DNA of 64,000 bases from Branchiostoma lanceolatum (taxonomy: Eukaryota; Chordata; Leptocardii; Amphioxiformes; Branchiostomatidae). Within the stretch, counting starts at the first letter, position 1. Each line of letters starts with the position of its first letter. Positions 55,490-64,000 of this stretch are shown in pieces. Location: positions 253,001 through 317,000 of the forward strand of contig NC_089726.1 in NCBI RefSeq assembly GCF_035083965.1, read 5' to 3'. A model generated the notes under the pieces. That model was not told the DNA's origin. It made no database searches and saw only the letters and a program-made list of their open reading frames with translations. The position numbers were made by a program, and so were the translations under genes.

Positions 55490-58181
55490 GTCTTTATTTC
55501 CTTTCGATAGCTTTCCTTTCGGCATCATCTTAAGCCTACTGTTTAGCAGTCTGTAGTAACCAAAATGCAGTAACCTCCCCCCCCCCCTCCCTTCAGATTT
55601 TGACGAGTGCACGATCGTGTCCTGCGACGTTCATCAGCGCTGCGTCAACACGCCGGGAAGTCACGTGTGCGAGTGCATGCCGGGATACATGGAGGTGGAC
55701 GGAAGCTGCCAGGGTAAGACGGACATCAGCTAAACTTAAAGCTTGTCTTAATTTTCACCTGGCTTATTACTAAGAATGTAGTGGCCGTTACTGCCGAGGT
55801 AAAACTGTCATTTAGTCGATGAAACCATTCAGACTGTAGCTGTTCTGAGGGCTGGTATCACTTCACAATGCAAGGTTTGTGAAAGACGAGTACGGAAATT
55901 CCGAAATTGTTTAACGTCATCACGTCTGGTAGCCTGGAATCGGTGAGGTAGAGGGAAGATGATCAAGCTAATGCGACTCAATTCCGGGCTAGCGTTAGAA
56001 AATACCTTACACGTTGATATAGACCAAATTCCATGGCCTCGTATTCCCAATTGGCATTGCTTATGTTATTTTACAGCTGTCCATGCCTACCACTCGACTT
56101 ACCGACTGTTGGCCCGAAGCTTCAACGCGGCGCTGGAGGATGCTGGGAGCCGGGAGTACATTGACCTTGACGCAGAGGTCACTAGCACGGTAAGCATGGA
56201 TGCCGCGTGTAGAATTACATGTGGTACGCATGTCAAAAGTCAAAATTAAGATATGGATTAAAACTAAGGTTAGAATTGATATTTAAAATGTCTATATCAT
56301 GTTTCATATAAATGTTTACGTTTAAGGAAATAAGTCAGTAAACATTTATCCATTCTGTCCCCATCTTGCCCTCAGCTGGAGTCTCTGTACCGCCGGACGA
56401 GTCTGGCCGGAGACTTTCTCCGCGTCATCATCCTCGCCTTCCGGCCCGGCAGCGTCCTCGTGGATCACGTCATCAACATCCGGGCTACCGCGGACTTCTC
56501 TCCTGCGATGACGTCGGAGGAGGTCAGGGTCCTTGTGGAGGACGCCAACGGAACGGAGCTGGGCATTGACGTGGATCAGATCGTGATCACGGGTAATGCC
56601 AGGGTCACATTTCCAACCCGGGGCCCGGCCGGGCAGCTTGTGGGAACGAAAAGTATGATATAAAAGACAACAAAACACACAAAACTTGAAAAAAATTCTC
56701 CTTACCATACGCCATGTATATTCTTGATTTGCATTTTTTATTCTTTGTTTTCTCAAATAGCCTGGTCGGGCCTCGGCTTGGAAATGTGACCGTAGCATAA
56801 ATAGATGACCGATTGAAAAAGCTGACCGACACCATTTCCACCATTCTGCACTTACTTTAGTTACTTTGCTTTGGTCAAAATTATGTTTTTCCACCGGCAC
56901 CATTTGCAACCGTTCTGCCTATGGCTTGCTTCACTTACTGCCTTGGGTCTAGCTCCTCTTGAACGACCCTGAAAGGTTTTCCAATGAACGCTACCCTCCC
57001 TCCCTTTAATTCTTCAACTTCGATCTTTCGTCTACACATCAACAATAGGCTAAATGCTGCGATTACTGTCGCTCTCCGTTCAAACTTATCTACTTTAACG
57101 GTACCTTACCGGCAACATGTTTCACCCCCCCCCCCCCCCCCCAGACTATGACGAGTGCTCTGACCCGGAGAAGACCGACTGCTCCCCGCACGCCGCCTGT
57201 CTCAACACCGACGGCTCCTTCTCCTGCAGCTGCATCATGGGATACCAGGACAAGTCCCCGGATGTAGCCTCGCGCCCGGGGAGGGTCTGTGAGCCGGAAG
57301 GTGGGCGACAGCGTTGTAACATGGAACGAGACAAATTTTTATTCTAATAACGAAAAGTGCAAACGGTTTGAACCTACTTCTCGATACGTAAGTAAAAGTC
57401 CGTGACAACATCAGTACATTTTAGACACTAGTATACCATAGGATAAGACGAAAGTTATGAATCAACACAGATGAACTATCGCTACTTAATGCGACTAAAG
57501 CTGAAGTAAAATTTACCGTTCTTTTGCAAATACAACAGCTAGCACCTGAGACCGGTACTCCTGTGTATCATATTGTTAGCTTCGAAAAGAAGAGACATTA
57601 AAACCCAAACATTGTGCAGGCCACTTTATGATCGCAGTTCTTACCCCCCGCAGTACTGTATCATAGGGAATAACCACATGTTGTTCGTTTCCGCGCCGCA
57701 GGTGTCTCGGACAGCTGGGTCCCGGCAGCGGCAGGTGCTGCAGCTGCAGCAGCTGTCGTCATCATCGCCATAGCAACCGCCAAGCTTCTGTGGCGCTCCA
57801 AACGCAAGAACCGGGTCAAAGACGTGGAAGGTCAGAGTTAAAGATCTGTTGGAGTCACTATGGCAACTAAGGCTGCAGATGTAGCAAATATTCATCCAAT
57901 TTCTTTTTTTAAAGCAAGGAAGTCATAGTCATTATTTTGTTTTGTACAGCTTTTCGTTGATACATGTTACTGTTTTTGCTTGTTTGTTACCACAAAAAAG
58001 GCAATGAAGTCACAGTCCATGCAGTAGTCGTTTTAGGTTTGCTGTACAGCGTTTCGTTAATCCATGCTGATTATTTCTGTTTGCTTCAGGGCACGACAAC
58101 ATGGCCTTTGCGCAGGCAGCAACCGGACCGGCGCAACCTGCAAGCAGCGCCCCCTACCGGAATGGCGAAAGCAGCTTCTGA
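44089..58181 (+). CDS. Type I membrane protein: CCP-like x5, SRCR, ZP, EGF x2, SEA, EGF, TM
   Basis: 21 exons: 44089-44155, 44440-44493, 45718-45978, 46307-46567, 47030-47302, 48089-48340, 48982-49212, 50053-50511, 50677-50852, 51505-51686, 51744-51882, 52520-52659, 52859-52955, 53325-53502, 53927-54025, 55597-55713, 56077-56189, 56376-56592, 57145-57300, 57702-57830, 58090-58181. They sum to 3,693 bases, 1,230 residues, every phase consistent. Signal peptide [20 protein letters not shown]; Thr/Pro linker; five six-cysteine CCP-like repeats (41-466); SRCR-like (467-619); ZP (620-923) ending in five Arg, a furin-type site; [49 protein letters not shown] with [48 protein letters not shown]; 30-residue tail ending ESSF. 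ZP modules polymerise and CCP/SRCR bind ligands, so a secreted or shed mucosal recognition filament is inferred. Gene identity is unknown. Confidence 0.82.
44555..45058. repeat. Tandem duplication in ZP gene intron 2
   Basis: About 250 bases (GATTATTTGATAGCTATGGT through TGTGTATGTGCAGCATA) are repeated at about 44870-45058 at roughly 80% identity. A LINE fragment begins directly after the second copy. Confidence 0.65.
45055..45655 (+). mobile_element. 5'-truncated LINE: ORF2 C-terminus and 3' UTR
   Basis: 45055-45393 reads [34 protein letters not shown], then [20 protein letters not shown] and ends FKRLLK-stop. This is the conserved extreme C-terminus of CR1/L2/Jockey-type ORF2. A 3' UTR of about 230 bases follows, ending AATAAACAAAGGTTCAAACA with CAAA repeats. 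The frame is open throughout, so the insertion is fairly recent. It lies in the ZP gene intron just before the first CCP exon. Confidence 0.75.
46655..46745. mobile_element. Dispersed repeat fragment GGTATCCACGCGCGGATCAA
   Basis: Same family as 42235 and 62095. Intronic in the ZP gene. Confidence 0.4.
47303..48088. other. ZP gene intron between CCP-like exons 3 and 4
   Basis: No gene, no strong repeat. A minus-strand open frame of about 64 codons at 47533-47727 is not supported. Confidence 0.4.
48368..48595 (+). mobile_element. Diverged relative of transposon segment A
   Basis: GGGAGCACACCCCAGTTTAT, TTTGGGTTACACTTGGAGG, CTGTCTCTTCCAGGGAATTA and CGTCAAAAATGATGGGCG line up in order with GGGGGCACCCCCTAGTTTAT, CTGTCTCTTCCAGGAAATAC... 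of 20434-20660. Identity is about 70%, and only the left portion is present. Confidence 0.7.
48749..48829. mobile_element. 81-base hairpin MITE with 9-base target duplication
   Basis: A perfect palindrome from TAGCCTGGATGCCAGACCCC to its complement, centred on TATATATCGAGTATATAT. GTCTTGATT flanks both sides (48740-48748 and 48830-48838). Confidence 0.85.
49440..49485. repeat. (GTTT)n / (GTCT)n simple repeat
   Basis: Microsatellite in a ZP gene intron. Confidence 0.8.
49720..49912 (-). mobile_element. SINE-like repeat
   Basis: Shares GGGACCTCCATTTAACGTCC, TATCCGAGG and GGTGTGGCTCTCCTCAAGCA with the element at 63075-63412. On the minus strand it starts GGTGGCGTAGTACTAGGGTG, a degraded tRNA-like head. 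Confidence 0.55.
50853..51504. other. ZP gene intron within the ZP-N region
   Basis: AT-rich, with (TAGTAG)-type runs at 51115-51130 and 51230-51242. No missing exon is needed by phase. Confidence 0.5.
51883..52305 (+). repeat. 42-base array copying ZP exon 51744-51882 edge and donor
   Basis: Ten units of GTATGTATGAACCTGTACGC, ACAGTCGGACTTCCCTGTGG, AG. The last codons YAQSDFPVE and the donor GTATGT of the true exon are included. Unit length is exactly 14 codons and most units are open in frame ([14 protein letters not shown]); the first unit has TAA and one later unit TAG. Confidence 0.88.
52350..52443. mobile_element. 94-base hairpin MITE with 8-base target duplication
   Basis: TAGCCTGAGTGCCAGCCTTT through GCTTCCGTACGC faces its complement across a short loop. 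TTTCCACG lies at 52342-52349 and 52445-52452. Same end motif (TAGCCTGRRTGCCAG) as the hairpin at 48749. Confidence 0.85.
53190..53324 (+). repeat. Decayed partial copy of ZP exon 53325-53502
   Basis: GTGCACCAGCACTGTGACAT then CGCGGTGTGTTTG at 53239-53256 resembles GTGTACCTGCACTGTGACGT CATGGTGTGTCTG in the exon ([11 protein letters not shown] against [11 protein letters not shown]). It has no continuation. Confidence 0.5.
54026..55275 (+). repeat. 59-61-base array copying EGF exon edge and donor
   Basis: About 21 units follow the EGF exon 53927-54025. Each contains TGTGTGTGCGAACCTGGGTG, GGTTGGAGACGGGGTCCACT, GCCAGG and the donor GTGAGTACGG, that is, the codons for [16 protein letters not shown] and the donor. 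Units alternate between GATATGCG, GAGATGTG and GGGATGTG variants in higher-order blocks. It supplies about 21 extra donors. The 346- and 376-codon minus-strand open frames are artefacts of this array. Confidence 0.9.
55432..55490. repeat. (CAAT)n microsatellite
   Basis: About 14 uninterrupted CAAT units between the EGF array and the next EGF exon. Confidence 0.95.
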
Positions 58182-59730
58182 GCCGTTTTGTGTGTTCAAG
58201 AACATTATATCTATAATGTCCTTTTGGTGTGCTGTTTTGAATGGAAATACAAGAATGTAAGAATGTAGACAGATCAGTACAGAAATGAGTAGGGTGTTGG
58301 ATGATGCTTGATATACGGCGAGAAGGCAAAAGCATGTTTGTTTGCTTTTTGTTTTGTTTGTTTGTTAATTCACAGAAGAGCTCAAATCTGCCTGCTTTTC
58401 ATTGAGGTCATGAGGGAAGGATAAGGGGCAAAATATACCAAAGATACAGATTGTATGATTGAAGCCCAGTGAGTTGTCAAAGGTAATGCAACGGTAACTG
58501 TTGTCAACATTGCTGATGCTTACTTTGAATTTTGCGGTGAATTGTTTGATTTTTGTGTATAATCGTTGTTACTTTAAGATTTGGTAGCTTTTATGTATCG
58601 AAATTTTTATTCTAAGGAGTCATCATGAAAAGTATCTGAACCCTTTCAACCTCTTTAGTGTTACAAGTTAACTTTAAAGGCATCCAGAGCATTTTCTGAG
58701 GCTTGAAACTTGAAGAAAACTCCAATTTCTAGACATTCCTACACATAATAAGTTTCAATAACACTATACCATTACATATCGATATTAAAGCAGCAAAAAA
58801 TACGATGTCGTTTTGTGGTGAGAACTGATAGAAACTCCAAGCCCTAATAGACTGACCCTGACTGTCCATCACAATTAGCGGTTGGACCAATGAGAGGATG
58901 ACTGCATGTCCGTCAAATATTTGCATTTTTATGTTTTAATTTTGCATTTCTACGTTCTGACGGAGGTGGGCAGGGCTATGGTGTCTACAGTATTTACAGT
59001 AGGCGCGTGAAACTAAAAGATCACCATGTAGACTGTATTTGTGCCGCTTTTGGACACTTTTGACATGAAATTATCACGCAAATGTGGTAAACTGTGGCAT
59101 TAAATGTCGATTTCACAAAGATTAACTATAATAACTATAATATTTCCAGTTTTCAAACCTCATAAAATGCTCTGGGTGCCTTTAAGATTTGAAAATGACT
59201 TCTGCGGACACAAATGAACTTTCATGCGACCCGAAGAGTCATGTTGTCGGGAAAGATCTTTGATTTGATTGTATCTCTAAGATGTTTGTGTAAGAAATGC
59301 TGTTTCACCTTGTGTGTCATTTGCCGTGCACTCCGGGTATTGCCTTTAAACATCTCAGATACATTGAAGAACAATGTGAGGAACGTTGTGACAACCTTTT
59401 CTTGCCACGTTTTGTCTGTAATAACACTGTTATAAGGTAGATAACAAATCAGATCTTCTAGAAGGTTTGCCGTGCGTTACGTTTGTTTTAGTGGTTATAC
59501 ATGTTGGATTTCTTAGCGCTGATGAATTAACGTTTTAAAATGATAGATCCATCCCAATTGAATTGTTAATTACATTAGACCAGTCATTGTTAAGACAGTT
59601 TTGCCAGCACCATCTGGCGTCATTCCTTTGAAACACCGCTAAGACTGATTGAGTGGAAATAAACAGTCATGTCGTCCGTGGATGGCCTGTAATACACAAT
59701 AAGTACAATTTGTGAATGAATGACAGGTTG
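58182..59730. other. 3' flank of the ZP gene
   Basis: AT-rich and without a supportable gene. It presumably contains the 3' UTR. CAGAGCATTTTCTGAGG at 58685 faces CCTCATAAAATGCTCTG at 59158, so an inverted pair (a possible 500-base MITE, 58675-59180) is present. Confidence 0.45.
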
Positions 59731-59734
59731 AATG

Positions 59735-60845
59735 TCACGCTTTGCTGGCTGACGCCCGGTCTTGAGTATTTGCGAAAACAAGTGAACAGACGAAGATATA
59801 TCAACACTGCTATCACCACGCTTTCTACCGAGATTGTTTTGAAGATTTGAAAACATTTCGGCACTTAACACGAAATTCGTGTACTGATCTCAATAACAAA
59901 CACTTTAGGTAGTACCAATGACGCCAGTACAATATAGTTACGGTCAGGCGTGCCGCACTTCGCTTAATGAAGCCCGGTCTTGAGTGTTTTGTGGAAACAG
60001 GTGAGCAGAAGAAGATTCGTCAACATAGACATCGCCACGGAGATTGTTTTGCAAACTTTCTGTCAGTGAACACGAAAATCGTGGCCTGTTCTCAATAACA
60101 AACACTATATGAGTATAAACAGTACAATATAGTTACGGTCCGGTGTCCGCACTTCGCTTAATGAAGCCTGGTCGGAAACAGGTGAACAGACGGAGATACG
60201 TCAACACCGACATCACCACGGAGATTGTTTTGCAAACTTTGCCTCACTGATCACTTCAAACGTGTACTAAATAATAATATATATTAGGGGGTTCTTTATG
60301 CTCATTCTTATCAATATAGTTACGCTGGCTGAAGTCTGGTCCTGAGCGCTTTTCGGAAACAGGTGGACAGACGAGGATACATCAACACCGACATCACCAC
60401 GCTTTCTACGGAGATTGTTTTGAAAACATTCTGGCAGCGAACACCAAAATCGTGTATCATTCTCAATAACAAACACTATATGAGAGAATACCAATGGCGC
60501 CAGTATAATATTGTTCCGGTCGGGCGTCCCGCACTTCGCTGGCTGAAGCCCGGTCGGAAACAGGTGAACAGACGAAGATACGTCAACACCGACATCACCA
60601 CGGAAATTGTTTTACAAACTTTACCTCACTGATCACGACAAACGTGTACTTGAAAACACTATATATTAGGGAGTGCCAACGATACCAGCTCAATATAGTT
60701 ACGGTCCGGTGCCCCGAACTTCGCTGGCTAGAGCCCGGTCTTGAGCGTTTTTCGGAAACAGGTGAACAGACCAAGATAAGTCAATCCCAAGATCACCTCG
60801 TCTTGCACGGAAACCGACCTGCAGACTCCAAGGTAAGATCTTTAC
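59735..60845 (+). repeat. Six-unit tandem array ending in a donor motif
   Basis: Units of about 175-205 bases start near 59735, 59940, 60130, 60315, 60520 and 60705. Shared blocks are CACTTCGCTGGCTGAAGCCC, GGAAACAGGTGAACAGACGA, ACGTCAACACCGACATCACC, ACGGAGATTGTTTTGCAAAC and CTCAATAACAAACACTATAT. The last ends CTGCAGACTCCAAG|GTAAGATC. The same structure is at 39860-40503. Confidence 0.8.
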
Positions 60846-60974
60846 CCTGTCTTGAGATTTTAAGTTCTCATGAGTTCATTATTAGCTTTTTGAAAGTTCA
60901 TCTGTACCGGCAGAGATCATTCTGAAGCAATGTTGTCTTGTTGAACTGTAATTTCCAACACAACAATTGGACTT

Positions 60975-61146
<172 letters not shown>

Positions 61147-61249
61147 CTAGACTTAAACATAGAAGCGGCCTATTGCTCTTTCATTTACTGGTGTTGGACA
61201 GTCGGGGTAAGTCCAAATTTTGGGATTACAGTTTAATTCCAGGCATTTT

Positions 61250-62620
61250 TTCTCTTTCATACGTATAGTAACATTTTCTATAAATTTCTGGCTTGTTTTC
61301 TTGATTGTCTTTCAGGCCAGGAAAGTTCTGAGTAAAATTTTTGAACAAACGTGTCTTTTAGTCTTTGCTTGACGTCAGCCTGAGCGTATGATGCGTGGCG
61401 GTCCCTGTTAAACCAAAAGTACGGAAAACCTGACTCCTCTAGGATTTCATTAACATTGGATAACCAGCATGGAATCTTATATCGATGTAACTCTTGATGT
61501 GCTAGAAAAGCTTCGAATACTAGACTACTTCCGGTACTGCTTTAACTTATCTTTTGCACTATGATTACAGTCTAGAATATGCTTAGATCCAAAGAGGGTG
61601 ACAAGTTTTGCCCTTCTGGCCAGGTTGCTAGTATTCTTCCTTACGCCTAAATATTTCTTCACACAACTTAAGTTGCATTTGTTCAATGGGTGACGTGTCA
61701 TTTGATTTACTCTTGCATCATACCTCTGCACCATACGCTAATATCGGGACGAAAAAGGCATCAAACAGTTTGCAAAATACTGAAATTGAAGCGTTGCTGA
61801 AGAGTTGCTTTAATGGTCAGAGATCCTACAGCCTTCTTTTGTGGTGTTTTATCGCTGTTGTGGAGTTGTATCCTGTTGCGAAGACCATTCCTAGATAGCA
61901 GGACGAGCATAGTTCTATGTCTTTGTTAATTGAATAAATGGTAGTTGAGATTTGAAAGCACGTGACCCTTTCTGTTAAATGAAATGCCTTTTGATAGGTT
62001 TTAAATAGACGGCCTTCATGCCAGTAGAATACCTTCGATGAAGCAGCGAAGAGTTTTCTGGACTGTGTATATTTGAAAAGGTTTTTAGGACAAATATGGC
62101 AATCATAATTTGATCACATGGATGCCATCCGCGCGCGCATCAATGTTCGTCCGTTTCCAAAAAAAAATCGTACAAAGCAGACGCAAAAGGAGAAAACAAA
62201 AGGATCAGAAAACGGATACTAATGTCGTAGAATTAATACCAAAGTCAACTCAAAAACAAAGAAGAAGATGTGAAATAACAAAAATGAAGAATCGATTTTT
62301 CGGTATACCATGCTCTGTCTGTTAAGTAATTTGTTCAGCCTGATGACTTATATTTCATAATGAAGGCACCCTTTTTGACATCCATATAATCAAATCAACC
62401 TGTCCTTTATTATCTGACGTTCTGTATTTCTTCCGGAATCCAACTTGGTTTGACTTTAAAATTTTGTTGATTCGGGGAAAGAAGCGATTTCCAAGACAGC
62501 TGGAAATAGAAATCCCGCGATAGTCGTTGTTGCCATCTTTTCTCCCTGATTTAGATGAGGGCGCTTCTTAGCTATCTGGCCAGGTTTGGGAGAAATTCCA
62601 CTCGAGAAGGTGCGATGAAG
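61250..62620 (-). mobile_element. Degraded non-LTR retrotransposon (reverse transcriptase region)
   Basis: Reading the minus strand from the right: NQGEKMATTTIAGF with NQVGFRKKYRTSDN near 62400-62570 matches the NDYRGI...NQ.GFRK.Y.TSD part of LINE reverse transcriptases. LFDAFFVPILAYGAE at about 61720-61780 and KYLGVRKNTSNLARR at about 61640 match the thumb/C-terminal region. Multiple stops and frameshifts, and an inserted fragment at 62095-62330, show it is dead. CR1/L2/Jockey-like by motif. Confidence 0.7.
62090..62335 (+). mobile_element. Dispersed repeat fragment with GGATGCCATCCGCGCGCGCA
   Basis: Third copy of the fragment at 42235 and 46655, here followed by a Lys/Arg-rich frame (VQSRRKRRKQKDQKT). 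It interrupts the LINE remnant. Confidence 0.45.
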
Positions 62621-63074
62621 AAATTCAAAGAGAGAACTTCATAGTAAGCTATGTCTTGTTTTTAACATCTCGTTACCTATCATGTCTTCGTCGCTTGCCT
62701 TTTTGTTTTGAAGGGCTCTTATCAAGCTACTCATTTATTTCTGGCGCCGTGATTGGGTAATCTATCGGCTAATTGATCTGTGTTGCGTTCCTGTAATAAC
62801 TATTTCATGTTCCTGTTACTTTCCTTGTACTCAGTTCATCACAGTGTCACACCTATCTGTATTCCAGTTCATCAAAAAACTCACACGTAGTTGACAATGA
62901 TCGCACCACATTAACTACCTGATTACAGCTTGCGGCAAATGATTATAGTTACTGCAAACCAATATAAACCTACAGTTCTTATTTTATCCACTCTTTTATT
63001 TATTCTATTTATTTTGATTTACCACATTTTGTGGAAGGATTGACATAACAGGTGAACTATCACCTTTTCAAGAT
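62621..63074. other. No gene seen
   Basis: AT-rich sequence between the LINE remnant and the SINE-like element, possibly further decayed LINE. Confidence 0.4.
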
Positions 63075-63412
63075 GTCATCCCAGACCGGACTGTAAGATT
63101 TGGACCATCGCACACCGGGGCATGCCCCTACTCTTTTTCGAAAGGTGTGGTGGGTTCTTTAACGTGCACGGGGTGTTGCTCTCCGCAAACACGGGACCTC
63201 CATTTAACGTCCTATCCGAGGGACGTCTCTAACCCTAGATGAGCTAGGTACTCATTTACACCTGAGTGAAGTGAGGAAAGTCGTGTTAAGTGCCTTTCCC
63301 AAGGGCACAACGTCGGGGCGCAAGTTCGGACATGTCTCTGGGCGCACCTGGGATTAGATCCCGGGACCCATTGTTTGACAGCCGCGTGCTCTACAGTTGC
63401 GCCACACGACTC
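63075..63412 (-). mobile_element. tRNA-derived SINE-like element
   Basis: On the minus strand the head reads TGGCGCAACTGTAGAGCACG (A-box-like), then GTCCCGGGATCTAATCCC (B-box-like), as in a tRNA gene with internal RNA polymerase III promoter. The body follows: GCCCTTGGGAAAGGCACTTA, CAGGTGTAAATGAGTACC and GGACGTTAAATGGAGGTCCC. A shorter relative is at 49720-49912. Confidence 0.65.
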
Positions 63413-64000
63413 CACTATTCTCTTACACTATTGTGCAGAAAAGGATAGGGTGGCAAAAATTGTGACGGTTTTCATGCAAGATATACATATGTGACAAAGT
63501 CCGTACAAGTCATTACATGTTAGACCACCATTTCATCCTCATAACTATGTAATGGTTGCGTGGTTAGCTTTTTTTAAATCAGCATTTCTTGTTTCGGGAG
63601 TTTTGCGATGATAGATAACTGAATCAAACCTAGCAAAACAATAAACCATCCCTTTTTGCTATGTATCAATATCGTAGATTATCACTTAATATGCTATACG
63701 TGTTATATTTTATCTCTTGTCTATGTGCTGATACCATGATATCGCAATTTGAATAACCAATCGTATAATTCTCCCATAACGCCGTTTAGTTTGCATTTCT
63801 GAAGGTATTACTGATATTGTATCTAGGATATATCCCTTAATACCCCGCTTTTTTTTAGATCCCGGATATATGTAACCCTGCGGATTTAGGTGAAGTATCG
63901 TTATCAAGAACTTATAAAAGAATAGTATAGAATCCCTAACTGATGATTTGTGTTTAGGTGGTGTATGCTGACACGATGTCGGGCCCGCGTGCATCAGGCT
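63413..64000. other. No gene seen
   Basis: AT-rich end of the window. One 94-codon minus-strand open frame (63710-63994) lacks any recognisable motif. Confidence 0.4.

Overview
This is animal nuclear DNA, most likely from a cephalochordate (amphioxus, Branchiostoma type). The genes are split into short exons with GT-AG introns. Three of them read as orthologues of chordate genes (PRAF2/ARL6IP5, PDCL, PPIL1). The non-coding DNA is crowded with palindromic MITEs, LINE scraps and minisatellites. All exon models below were built by eye from splice sites, reading phase and protein similarity. Nothing was searched against a database.

Layout: (1) about 1-5657, + strand, the 3' part of an unrecognised coiled-coil protein gene that begins outside the window. 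(2) 7304-13490, + strand, a complete five-exon gene for an unrecognised 267-residue charged, helical protein. (3) 14.9-18.8 kb, mobile-element debris. (4) 19258-25619, - strand, a PRA1-family membrane protein gene (PRAF2/ARL6IP5 type) whose second intron holds a 4.4 kb composite transposon. (5) 27233-32005, + strand, phosducin-like protein PDCL, head to head with PRAF2. (6) a 1.3 kb mariner-type element, then 35813-37889, + strand, the spliceosomal cyclophilin PPIL1. (7) 38-44 kb, MITEs, a foldback element and LINE remains. (8) 44089-58181, + strand, a 21-exon gene for a 1,230-residue type I membrane protein. Its predicted order is signal peptide, five CCP-like six-cysteine repeats, SRCR-like, ZP, furin-type site, EGF, EGF, SEA, EGF, transmembrane segment, short tail. 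(9) 58.2-64 kb, a tandem array, a degraded LINE reverse transcriptase and a tRNA-derived SINE-like element.

The most unusual property is shared by all six genes. Exon edges (splice acceptors, splice donors or stop codons) have been copied in tandem into the neighbouring intron or 3' flank, giving arrays of 1 to about 29 pseudo-edges beside each intact exon. Similar minisatellites spanning exon-intron boundaries ('mirage' minisatellites) are, from memory, known from the amphioxus Adh locus. Here they appear at about 18 sites in 64 kb. The second highlight is the CCP-SRCR-ZP-EGF-SEA-EGF membrane protein, which carries two predicted proteolytic release points. The genes are otherwise functionally unrelated housekeeping or surface-protein genes, and nothing suggests an operon or gene cluster.
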